Below, in pieces: positions 7,161 to 12,521 of a stretch of 12,975 nt of DNA. Location: contig CAJLTZ010000072.1 in NCBI GenBank assembly GCA_905209725.1, positions 1 through 12,975 on the forward strand. The letters run 5' to 3'. This DNA is from an uncultured Muribaculaceae bacterium. GTDB taxonomy: Bacteria > Bacteroidota > Bacteroidia > Bacteroidales > Muribaculaceae. A program made the position numbers and the translations under genes. Numbering within the stretch: position 1 is the first letter of the stretch; the number at the start of each line of letters is the position of its first letter. Under the pieces are notes generated by a model that was not told the DNA's origin, did no database searches, and saw nothing but the letters and a program-made list of their open reading frames with translations.

Positions 7161-7628
7161 TTACTTTACCTGCTCAGCGAAGAGACGGCGGAAAGTGGCG
7201 TCCGGATCTGACGTCAGGCCGGGATGCGGTCGCGACGTGGAGAGGCAGGCGCTTTTTACTGCCGACAGCCAGCGGAAGCGTTCCTCCACAGGCAATTCAG
7301 CCATCGGCCCCCCTGCCCTATCGCCCGAGGCAACTTTCAGAAAACCGTCCAACTGCTCCCCTATTTCCTCAATGGAATGCGCACAATTGAATACTGCTAG
7401 TTTGGCTGGGTCAGGAAATATTTCGGCTTTGATCCATTTGAGCCGCTTGCACATCATCAGCAGGCCCACATTGATAAATTCTGCGATGAGCGCCTTTGCT
7501 CCATGGCCGGCACCGCGGAATTTCACCACATACTTCAAATCATCCGAAGCCTCGGCCAGTGCAGGCAGCGAACCGCCCTCGCGGAGAGGCGTAATATAGC
7601 GTGTAAGCTGTTCTCTTCTGATTTCCAT
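7161..7628 (-). CDS. Chimeric HipA-like (N-terminal fragment)/DUF3037 protein
   Basis: The 155-residue protein reads as two families joined. Residues 9-50 (TRYITPLREGGSLPALAEA, then KFRGAGHGAKALIAE) match the start of HipA-like kinase-domain proteins. Those are normally about 250-270 residues and carry their catalytic residues later. From residue 51 (FINVGLLMMCKR, then ERFRWLSAVKSA, TSRPHPG and DPDATFRRLF at the C-terminus) it matches DUF3037, a family of about 120-130 residues often encoded right after such HipA-like genes. The likely history is an in-frame deletion removing most of the kinase and the start of the DUF3037 gene, with the join at about 7470-7490. There is no kinase active site, so HipA-like phosphorylation is not expected. 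The reading frame is intact, so a protein may still be made. It lies 55 bp after the sigma operon's last gene on the same strand. Family assignments are from memory of motifs. Confidence 0.75.
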   Translation of the reverse strand: MEIRREQLTRYITPLREGGSLPALAEASDDLKYVVKFRGAGHGAKALIAEFINVGLLMMCKRLKWIKAEIFPDPAKLAVFNCAHSIEEIGEQLDGFLKVASGDRAGGPMAELPVEERFRWLSAVKSACLSTSRPHPGLTSDPDATFRRLFAEQVK

Positions 7629-7683
7629 AATAATATAACAACTCCACTCGCCATATTATTTCACAGCGGCCCCAAATTCAAAC

Positions 7684-8076
7684 TCAGCGCTGCGATTGTC
7701 GCTGCATCAGCGACATGGAAATGTCGTAGACATTCAATGATATCAGCACTGTTGCTGCTCCGATTATCAGCCATGCGGCAATGAGATAATTGTCCATTAT
7801 CATCTTGAGAAAAGTGCCTGTTGACAATGATACCTGTATATTTTCCATTGCATTCCCAAGATATGGCAGAGCTAAAGAAAACAGGAAGCCTACTACAAAT
7901 CCAGCGCAGGCCGCGATTGCAACCGCCTTCTTGCGTCTTGCAGCAATCTCTTCATTATGCTGCTTTATCAGTTCCACTTGCTCGAGATTATTCTTTAATT
8001 TGGTTAAAAACGAGAAGTCCGACGAGAGTTCCGGTTTGAAGTTTACAAACAAATCTTTCAATTTATCATCTTCCAT
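7684..8076 (-). CDS. Two-TM membrane protein, putative anti-sigma factor
   Basis: This 130-residue protein has a soluble charged N-terminus (1-49, including LFVNFKPELSSDFSFLTKL), a membrane segment near 50-72 and a second near 97-117. It begins 7 nt after the ECF sigma gene, the usual position of a cognate anti-sigma factor. No zinc-binding HxxxCxxC motif is visible, so it is not a classical ZAS anti-sigma. Bacteroidales often have such non-ZAS small membrane partners. The anti-sigma role is inferred from position and topology only. The N-terminal cytosolic segment would be the sigma-binding part. Confidence 0.75.
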   Translation of the reverse strand: MEDDKLKDLFVNFKPELSSDFSFLTKLKNNLEQVELIKQHNEEIAARRKKAVAIAACAGFVVGFLFSLALPYLGNAMENIQVSLSTGTFLKMIMDNYLIAAWLIIGAATVLISLNVYDISMSLMQRQSQR

Positions 8077-8083
8077 AGTCTTA

Positions 8084-8569
8084 TTATATTTCTGAGGTTT
8101 CTAACAAATTGCGTAGATGCTTCCGCCCTCGCGAAAGATGTTGCCTCACAGCATCCTGCGTTACGCCCACTATATCGGCTATCTCTTTTATTGAATAATC
8201 CTCAAGATAAAACAAGAGTATCGAAGTCCGTTCCTTGCAGGGAAGATTATTCAATGCCATATATAATTGCTGATATCGAAACGAATCGTCACTTCTGCAT
8301 GATGAGGCTAGATGCACTGCTTCGTCATATCCGACAGATCCTTTTTCCGTACGCTTGTGGTTTATGAAGGTGTTATATCCAATTCGATATATCCACGCAT
8401 TGAATTTATCAATGCTATTGAATCCTTCCGATGAAAGGTAGGCTTTTATATATGCCTCCTGGGCAACATCATCCGCGAGTGCACTATCACCGCAGCAAAG
8501 AGCCACAAGAAAACGTCGAAACGCCTTCTGTGTGCTCTCCACATGAGTTATGAATTGCTCGCGCGTCAT
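8084..8569 (-). CDS. ECF-type sigma-70 family RNA polymerase sigma factor
   Basis: The 161-residue protein contains only regions 2 and 4, as ECF sigmas do. Region 2 spans about 14-75, with DDVAQEAYIKAY (33-44) for core binding and FNAWIYRIGYNTFINHKR (56-73) for -10 recognition. Region 4 (about 100-156) has LPCKERTSILLFYLEDYS followed by the helix-turn-helix IKEIADIVGVTQDAVRQHLS (127-146). It directs RNA polymerase to its own promoter set, presumably including this operon. It sits 4 nt after the upstream DUF6249-like gene and 7 nt before the membrane protein, a tight three-gene operon. No carbohydrate-uptake (SusC/FecR) partner is present, so it is not the common FecI-type arrangement. Confidence 0.95.
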   Translation of the reverse strand: MTREQFITHVESTQKAFRRFLVALCCGDSALADDVAQEAYIKAYLSSEGFNSIDKFNAWIYRIGYNTFINHKRTEKGSVGYDEAVHLASSCRSDDSFRYQQLYMALNNLPCKERTSILLFYLEDYSIKEIADIVGVTQDAVRQHLSRGRKHLRNLLETSEI

Positions 8570-8573
8570 CGGA

Positions 8574-8987
8574 TTATTTCTTAATCTCCTTACGGCTTAC
8601 AAAGTAAACAATCAAATAGCTTATGCCTATGGCAATGCACGGAGCGCCTATCATCATCGGGACGGTTACCGGGTCGGCTGAAAATTCCGTTCCGCAGGCG
8701 TAGTTTACAAGTCCTACACTTATCAGGGCCACTCCCACAAGGCTGAATATGCAGCCACGCAGCAAACGGAGATAGAGGATTTCATGAGGAGATTTCCTTG
8801 GTTTGCGCAAAGCCTCGGCGAGTCGGTCTGCATCGAGTCCGTTTCCGGCTTCTATGGCCTTGATAAGGATTTGAGCCCGTTTGTTGTCGCTATTCATAGC
8901 GGCGAGGAACACTATTAGAACGATTGCCACGGGGAGCACCACGCAGATGAAGATAGGGACCAATACCTGAACTAAATTCCCATCCAT
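8574..8987 (-). CDS. DUF6249-like membrane protein, first gene of the sigma operon
   Basis: The 137-residue protein has an N-terminal membrane segment (about 7-29, LVPIFICVVLPVAIVLIVFL). A cytosolic linker follows (30-72) with AQILIKAIEAGNGLDADRL, then two more hydrophobic segments near 76-95 and 106-128 and a basic tail. Hydrophobic start, a KAIEAG segment and two C-terminal helices are what I associate with the Bacteroidetes DUF6249 family, usually encoded beside ECF sigma genes. Its function is unknown; it may sense or relay a membrane signal. It ends 4 nt before the sigma ATG. Confidence 0.75.
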   Translation of the reverse strand: MDGNLVQVLVPIFICVVLPVAIVLIVFLAAMNSDNKRAQILIKAIEAGNGLDADRLAEALRKPRKSPHEILYLRLLRGCIFSLVGVALISVGLVNYACGTEFSADPVTVPMMIGAPCIAIGISYLIVYFVSRKEIKK

Positions 8988-9024
8988 AATTCTGAAGTTT
9001 TATTTGTTTGATATTGTTATTTGT

Positions 9025-9070
9025 GAGACATCATGTATATTGGAGACGTCTCGTATAATAGACACGTCGG
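9025..9070. promoter_or_regulatory. 18-bp degenerate direct repeat with 10-bp palindrome, possible operator
   Basis: GAGACATCATGTATATTG (9025-9042) and GAGACGTCTCGTATAATA (9043-9060) agree at 13 of 18 positions, and GACACGTCGG (9061-9070) begins a partial third unit. The second unit contains the perfect palindrome GAGACGTCTC (9043-9052). It lies 38-83 bp upstream of the first gene of the sigma operon, a plausible regulator-binding site. The regulator is unknown. Confidence 0.35.
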
Positions 9071-9094
9071 GGAAACGAAAGGTGACATCGCATA

Positions 9095-9102
9095 CAAAAA
9101 TA
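9095..9102 (-). promoter_or_regulatory. Candidate -7 box for the ECF sigma operon
   Basis: On the - strand TATTTTTG matches TAnnTTTG. No -33 TTG lies at 19-21 bp, so this is weak evidence. It would give a leader of about 100 nt containing the 18-bp repeats. Confidence 0.3.
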
Positions 9103-9312
9103 ATTGCCACTATTAGCGTAGACTTCTCGTGGCGTATCACTTTATGGGATTATCGAAGTGCAGTTCCATCATTGCGGTAATACTATGTTTCAATCGATTT
9201 GTGCCAATGAAATTGCCGGATTTTTCCCTAATCCGCATGTTCTCCTCCTTTTAATAATTCCCTGCAATTGATAAAATGTTACGGCAACTGGGATAAAAAT
9301 ATCCTTATAGGG

Positions 9313-9329
9313 CAGTCGCTCCGCGACTG
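9313..9329. repeat. REP-like hairpin CAGTCGC/GCGACTG
   Basis: A perfect 7-bp inverted repeat with TCC loop. Eleven bases after it comes TTGACTAAT (9335-9343), the same 9-mer that ends the 130-bp foldback at 11936-11944, whose tip also carries GACTGAGCGGAGTCGC. It may be a shortened member of the same repeat family. Confidence 0.45.
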
Positions 9330-9345
9330 AGGGCTTGACTAATTC

Positions 9346-9368
9346 AAAATTCTACATTATAGAATTTT
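9346..9368 (-). terminator. A/T-rich 9-bp hairpin spanning the exonuclease stop
   Basis: AAAATTCTA and TAGAATTTT flank a 5-nt loop that contains the exonuclease stop codon. It is low in GC, so it is a weak terminator candidate for the Nudix/ADP-ribosyl hydrolase/exonuclease operon. Confidence 0.35.
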
Positions 9369-9845
9369 CAGGGCGATGGCTGCACAGGCTTCGGCGTCGG
9401 CGAGGGCGTGGTGGTGGTTCTCCATATTGTAGCCACATGCCGCAGCCGAGATGTGTAGTTGATGGCTGGGGATGTCGAGACAGCGGCGCGATGCGGCAAG
9501 CGTGCAGTGGAATTCATAGTCGGGATATGTCATTCCATATTTCTCAAAAACTGCCTTCAGACATCCTTCGTCAAATGGCCGGTTGTGTGCCACAAGCGGT
9601 AATCCTTGTATCATTGGCTCTATCTGCGCCCAGACTTCCGGAAATCTGGGCTGACCGTCAGTGTCACGCCGTGTGAGTCCGTGTAGTTCTGTGGCCCAAT
9701 AGGTGTAATAGTTGGGAGTGGGTCGTATGAGTGAGTAAAACTTATCTACAACCTCGCCTCCGCGAACCACTACAATGCCTACGCTGCATACGCTCGACCT
9801 GCGCGCATTGGCCGTCTCAAAATCAATTGCTACAAAATCTGTCAT
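9357..9845 (-). CDS. DnaQ-like 3'-5' exonuclease (DEDDh)
   Basis: The 162-residue protein is a stand-alone DEDDh exonuclease domain with all catalytic residues. Exo I is AIDFETAN (Asp8, Glu10), Exo II is LVAHNRPFDEGCL (Asp92) and Exo III is HHALADAEACA (His145, Asp150). The family removes nucleotides from 3' ends of DNA or RNA using two metal ions; this form resembles the DNA polymerase III epsilon subunit without a polymerase-binding tail. The substrate is not evident. Its ATG overlaps the stop of the upstream ADP-ribosylglycohydrolase gene by 4 nt (ATGA), implying translational coupling and possibly related work. An oligonucleotide-recycling or repair role is inference. Confidence 0.93.
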   Translation of the reverse strand: MTDFVAIDFETANARRSSVCSVGIVVVRGGEVVDKFYSLIRPTPNYYTYWATELHGLTRRDTDGQPRFPEVWAQIEPMIQGLPLVAHNRPFDEGCLKAVFEKYGMTYPDYEFHCTLAASRRCLDIPSHQLHISAAACGYNMENHHHALADAEACAAIALKIL

Positions 9846-10609
9846 CTTCTCTTCTTTTCAAATTCCGCTATTATATCAAGCATCTCCTGCGGAAGGTATG
9901 ACTTGGCTTGTTGAATCATTTTGTCCGGAATGTCATACTGTGCCTCGGCCAATGAACCCACGATAGCTCCGACTGTATCAGTGTCTCCGCCATAAGAAAC
10001 GGCAATGCGAATGGCATCCTCGAAACTTGTGGCACGCGAAGCAAGATATAATGCCAGCGGAACACATCCCTGGCAGGTTACGTCAAATACTCCCCTTCGC
10101 GGCAGGTTGGAGAATGCGTCGTAGCCATAGAATTCTTTCGCTACATTTTCAAATATGGCGGAGGATTTTGTGGAAGCATTCCTCATCCTGAAGATTGCTA
10201 CAGCAATGGCCACCGCGCCTTTGATTCCCTCGGGATGATTGTGTGTGACTGCAGCCGTGATTTCAGCCTGATTCCGGACATCCTGCTCGTTGTAGAAAAG
10301 CCAACCTACCGGACTCACGCGCATTGCCGAACCATTCCCATAACTGCCATATGGTCGGGCATCATCACTCATTATCCATTTATAAAAGTAGCCGCCATAC
10401 TCGCCCATCGGGTGAGGAAACTTGCGGCACCAGCGTTTCAAGGATGTTTGAAAATCAATATCCTTCAGGATTGCGTCAGCGACAGCAACAGTGCAAATCG
10501 TGTCGTCGGTAAAATCCTTTTCGCGGGAAAACATAGGGAAGTTATAGTCAGATGTGTTGTTAAACTCATAGCAACTTCCGGCAATGTCACCAATAATAGC
10601 TCCTATCAT
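9842..10609 (-). CDS. ADP-ribosylglycohydrolase (DraG/ARH family)
   Basis: The 255-residue protein matches the all-helical DraG/ARH fold. It opens with MIGAIIGDIAGSCYEF, and FTDDT (33-37) supplies a metal-binding Thr-Asp-Asp. GNGSAMRVSPVG (91-102) is conserved in the family, and SYGGDTDTVGAIVG (205-218) supplies the second metal-binding aspartates. Such enzymes hydrolyse ADP-ribose from proteins, nucleic acids or small molecules using two Mg2+ or Mn2+ ions. The substrate here is unknown; no dinitrogenase or DraT gene is nearby. It follows the Nudix regulator by 44 nt and overlaps the exonuclease by 4 nt. With a regulator whose family often senses ADP-ribose or NAD-related ligands, a role in NAD/ADP-ribose turnover is likely. 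Confidence 0.93.
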   Translation of the reverse strand: MIGAIIGDIAGSCYEFNNTSDYNFPMFSREKDFTDDTICTVAVADAILKDIDFQTSLKRWCRKFPHPMGEYGGYFYKWIMSDDARPYGSYGNGSAMRVSPVGWLFYNEQDVRNQAEITAAVTHNHPEGIKGAVAIAVAIFRMRNASTKSSAIFENVAKEFYGYDAFSNLPRRGVFDVTCQGCVPLALYLASRATSFEDAIRIAVSYGGDTDTVGAIVGSLAEAQYDIPDKMIQQAKSYLPQEMLDIIAEFEKKRR

Positions 10610-10653
10610 ACGTCATTCATTTTTTAGAGTGTCATTATTTTGAAAATCTGCGG

Positions 10654-11352
10654 TCAAAACTCCTGACGGACGCCGTGCCTCTTCAATTCCTTGTATTTGT
10701 CGAGGTTGAACTTGTATAGTTTGGCCTCCCGCCTTGGAGTGGGCCACACTGTCTCATCCAAGGATGTTAAGATATCCAGATGCAGCATCTTCTTGGCAAA
10801 GTTCCGGCGATCAAATCTAACGCCAAGAATCGACTCATATAGAGTCTGAAGTTCTTTTAACGTGAATTTCTCGGGAAGCAGTTCGTATCCTACAGGCTGA
10901 AAATGAATTCTTTCCCGCAACCGAGCCAGAGCATCCCGAAGTATCGTGTCATGGTCGAAGGCCAACTGAGGCACCTTGTCGAGAGGAAACCAACGTGCCT
11001 CCTTAGCATCATCCCCACCCTTCACGTCCTGCAATCTGACAAGTGCGAGGTAAGCAACTGTGATAATCCTTTCACGCGGATCGCGGCCGGGGTCGGAATA
11101 TGTGTGAAACTGTTCCACATATCCCGGAGTAAGTTGAGTTTCCTCCTGCAATTCCCGCAAAGCTCCATCTTCGCAACTCTCATCAATCCCCACAAATCCA
11201 CCGGGGAAAGCCCACCAGCCACGGTAAGGCTCCCCTCCCCTCTCCACAAGCAACACATTCAGTTGCGAGCCGTCAAACCCGAATATCACGCAATCGGCAG
11301 TGACCGCAGGATGTGGATATCTGTAGCAATATTTATTATTACCGTCATTCAT
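10654..11352 (-). CDS. Nudix-domain transcriptional regulator, NrtR/AraR type
   Basis: This 232-residue protein has an N-terminal Nudix domain followed by a winged-helix DNA-binding region. The Nudix box from Gly52 reads GFVGIDESCEDGALRELQEE, with Glu58, Arg66, Glu67, Glu70 and Glu71 intact; Gln73 replaces the usual Gly. The C-terminal FTLKELQTLYESILG and DRRNFAKKMLHLDIL are the typical winged-helix signature of NrtR-family regulators. NrtR proteins sense ADP-ribose-type ligands and control NAD metabolism; the related Bacteroides AraR senses arabinose. No arabinose genes are here, whereas an ADP-ribosylglycohydrolase follows. I start at the ATG at 11352, not 11382, because the -7 box at 11380-11387 would overlap the longer start. 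The intact box leaves open residual hydrolase activity. Confidence 0.9.
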   Translation of the reverse strand: MNDGNNKYCYRYPHPAVTADCVIFGFDGSQLNVLLVERGGEPYRGWWAFPGGFVGIDESCEDGALRELQEETQLTPGYVEQFHTYSDPGRDPRERIITVAYLALVRLQDVKGGDDAKEARWFPLDKVPQLAFDHDTILRDALARLRERIHFQPVGYELLPEKFTLKELQTLYESILGVRFDRRNFAKKMLHLDILTSLDETVWPTPRREAKLYKFNLDKYKELKRHGVRQEF

Positions 11353-11379
11353 AGCAAAACTTGCGTTATAAGTACACCA

Positions 11380-11387
11380 CAAAATTA
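11380..11387 (-). promoter_or_regulatory. Candidate -7 box for the Nudix/DraG/exonuclease operon
   Basis: On the - strand TAATTTTG matches TAnnTTTG, 27 bp upstream of the preferred ATG. A TTG lies 28 bp further upstream, too far for a normal -33. Confidence 0.45.
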
Positions 11388-11414
11388 GTAATTATTTCGA
11401 ATTGACGTGCATAA

Positions 11415-11485
11415 TCAACTATAAACAGTCACGACGATGGAGCGCGGGCTGCCATAGTCGCGAAATTCGCAGAGGTAGATGCCAT
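11415..11485 (-). pseudogene. C-terminal remnant of a YjbQ/UPF0047-family protein
   Basis: From 11483 the - strand frame reads GIYLCEFRDYGSPRSIVV, then TVYS and a TGA at 11415-11417. This matches the end of YjbQ-family proteins (secondary thiamine-phosphate synthase), where GTWQGIW-type residues precede a GEHR...GG...RRIIATL stretch. No upstream body of the gene is present: just before, the sequence switches to another family. Only about 23 codons survive, with no start codon in a sensible position. Confidence 0.6.
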
Positions 11486-11571
11486 GTGCCTGTCCTGAGA
11501 CGTGCATCATACTCCTTGATTGCCAGATAACCGCTCTGATATACTAAGGGCACAGTGTTGCTCAGGTCCTG
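11486..11571 (-). pseudogene. Internal fragment of an AAA-ATPase-like (PD-(D/E)XK) family protein
   Basis: The - strand frame reads DLSNTVPLVYQSGYLAIKEY and then DARLRTG. The YQSGYL-IKEYD block is characteristic of the large Bacteroides/Clostridia ATP-binding proteins that join an AAA-ATPase-like domain to a PD-(D/E)XK nuclease, as I remember them. In those proteins the block sits in the middle, followed by YTL-PN-EV, which is absent here. Only about 28 codons remain, bounded by unrelated fragments on both sides. Confidence 0.5.
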
Positions 11572-11630
11572 ATCCTGATATTGTTAAGAAAGCCGACTAA
11601 TTGGGCGAAAACATATTTGTCCTTATTCAT
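11562..11630 (-). pseudogene. 5' remnant of an IS4-type (DUF4372-like) transposase gene
   Basis: The 22-codon frame starts MNKDKYVFAQLVGFLNN, then IRIRT and a TGA. The first 17 residues match the N-terminus of Bacteroidales IS4-family transposases with a DUF4372 domain. After that the sequence leaves the family and enters the AAA-ATPase-like frame (join at about 11572-11582), so over 95% of the transposase is missing. A strong promoter still lies upstream. Confidence 0.65.
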
Positions 11631-11632
11631 AA

Positions 11633-11649
11633 CAGTCTGATTCAGACTG
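11633..11649. repeat. 17-bp palindrome between promoter and transposase remnant
   Basis: CAGTCTGA and TCAGACTG flank a single T, just upstream of the remnant ATG. It may have been the operator or leader structure of the insertion sequence. Confidence 0.5.
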
Positions 11650-11681
11650 CAAAAGTAATTTCAAATCGTTGCGCCTCAAAA
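11650..11681 (-). promoter_or_regulatory. Canonical Bacteroidetes promoter of the transposase remnant
   Basis: On the - strand, TTTTG (11677-11681) and TACTTTTG (11650-11657) are separated by 19 bp. This is the best -33/-7 match in the window. It would transcribe the truncated transposase start and the fragments behind it, towards the Nudix operon. The original element end may lie near the TTAGTG/CACTAA palindrome at 11724-11737 (inference). Confidence 0.65.
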
Positions 11682-11741
11682 TCTCTTATAACGGATTGAA
11701 TTTCAAAGTACTCTTATGATTTTTTAGTGGACACTAATGTC

Positions 11742-11759
11742 AAGAATTGAAAAATTCTT
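11742..11759. repeat. 7-bp perfect hairpin with GAAA loop
   Basis: AAGAATT and AATTCTT enclose the loop GAAA. It is the first of three consecutive foldbacks before the PH-domain genes and lies 2 bp before a TAAATTTG (TAnnTTTG) at 11762-11769. Confidence 0.55.
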
Positions 11760-11763
11760 CGTA

Positions 11764-11817
11764 AATTTGCGGCGGGTAGACACTTATTTCAATTACAGTA
11801 AGTATGACCCGCAAATT
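11764..11817. repeat. Imperfect 54-bp hairpin
   Basis: AATTTGC (11764-11770) pairs with GCAAATT (11811-11817), GGGT (11774-11777) with ACCC (11807-11810), and ACTTA (11782-11786) with TAAGT (11799-11803). There are a small bulge and an interior loop, and a 12-nt apical loop. Its 3' arm overlaps the 130-bp foldback by 3 bases, so both stems cannot be complete in one molecule at once. Confidence 0.6.
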
Positions 11818-11944
11818 AGTTAATGCATATTTTGAGTGTATTTTCGAGTGATTTGTGTGAGTCCGAGAAGGAGCGATGCGGGCATCGTGACTGAGCGGAG
11901 TCGCACAAAGCGCCGAAAAGACGCCAAAAGATGCGTTGACTAAT
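11815..11944 (+). ncRNA. 130-nt foldback element, candidate structured RNA or REP/MITE-like repeat
   Basis: The left arm 11815-11864 pairs with 11897-11944 along nearly its whole length, starting ATTAGT/ACTAAT. About 45 pairs form, with five G-U wobbles (left U at 11821, 11824, 11837, 11849, 11858), A-G mismatches at 11829, 11840 and 11851, single bulged A's at 11835 and 11847, and one G-G mismatch at 11861. A 9x9 interior loop (11865-11873/11888-11896) leads to an apical stem CGATGC/GCATCG (11874-11887). No ORF fits. On the + strand every wobble is G-U; on the other strand they would be A-C. The element ends 52 bp before the first PH-domain gene. It could be a transcribed RNA, a leader structure or a mobile foldback. 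The structure is directly visible, the role is not. Confidence 0.45.
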
Positions 11945-11964
11945 CAATACATTAAATAATTTCG
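11936..11964 (+). promoter_or_regulatory. Weak promoter candidate for the PH-domain genes
   Basis: TTG (11936-11938) is followed after 18 bp by TAATTTCG (11957-11964), one mismatch from TAnnTTTG. The -33 part lies inside the end of the 130-bp foldback. It leaves a leader of about 25 nt before the ATG at 11997. Confidence 0.35.
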
Positions 11965-11996
11965 GTGTCATACTTATATCTTAACTCAAATGCATT

Positions 11997-12521
11997 ATGG
12001 TAAACAGACAGGTTTGGCCTGATGATATTCAACCGGTAGACAGCCTTGCCTTCACCCCCCTGTCAAAGTATTACGTCAAGGTGCTGACCATGCGAATCGC
12101 AATCATCTACATCATCCTCATGGCCTGCGCTTTACTCATTCCGGTGTTGGTAAATGATTATGGTCTCTTGATATTTTCAGTGGTAGAATGTGTGTTGGCT
12201 ATCGCCATGACCTTGAACCTGATATTGTCCCGGAAAATATATGACATACGGGGCTATGCATTGCGCGACAAGGATATTTCTTATCGCACGGGACTCTTTT
12301 TTACCAAAGTCACCACAATACCCCTGAATAAGATTCAGCAGGTAACAATCCGGATGAATCCCTTGAGCCGCATCTTCCACCTTTACTATCTGGACATTGT
12401 CAATGGTTCCCAGGCAGCCTTGAATCAGATTTCCATACCCGGTCTGAGCCATGAACAGGCCCAGCGCATAAAGTCGCTATTGATTAATTCAACCGTAGAA
12501 GAAGCCGATGACAATGAATGA
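11997..12521 (+). CDS. Bacterial PH2-domain membrane protein, YdbS-like
   Basis: The 174-residue protein has a short cytosolic N-terminus, two membrane segments (about 33-52 and 56-77) and a C-terminal bacterial pleckstrin-homology domain (bPH2/DUF304, about 80-165). The PH part reads YALRDKDISYRTGLFF, then TTIPLNKIQQVTI and ISIPGLSHEQAQRI, the typical YdbS order. The protein would sit in the cytoplasmic membrane. Biochemical function of the family is poorly known; in Bacillus a YdbS/YdbT pair affects resistance to a bacteriocin. Its stop overlaps the start of the next PH2 gene, the usual YdbS-YdbT arrangement. The ATG at 11997 gives the natural start. Confidence 0.85.
   Translation: MVNRQVWPDDIQPVDSLAFTPLSKYYVKVLTMRIAIIYIILMACALLIPVLVNDYGLLIFSVVECVLAIAMTLNLILSRKIYDIRGYALRDKDISYRTGLFFTKVTTIPLNKIQQVTIRMNPLSRIFHLYYLDIVNGSQAALNQISIPGLSHEQAQRIKSLLINSTVEEADDNE

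Larger units (their letters stand above)
8988..9356. other. Intergenic region upstream of the sigma operon
   Basis: No gene seen. It holds a candidate - strand -7 box (9095-9102), an 18-bp degenerate direct repeat with an internal palindrome (9025-9070), a hairpin CGGATT/AATCCG (9217-9235), a REP-like hairpin (9313-9329) and an A/T-rich hairpin over the end of the exonuclease gene (9346-9368). A + strand frame of about 50 codons at 9025-9180 has no start codon and looks incidental. Confidence 0.5.

Noticed and set aside
9335..9676. 113-codon + strand frame
   Set aside because: Arg/Gly-rich antisense shadow of the DEDDh exonuclease gene.
11815..11944. Integron attC site
   Set aside because: The size, foldback form and bulged bases on one arm resemble attC, but the ends do not give the GTTRRRY/RYYYAAC core (GTTGACT has a mismatch and the left end fails). 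No integrase or cassette array is present.
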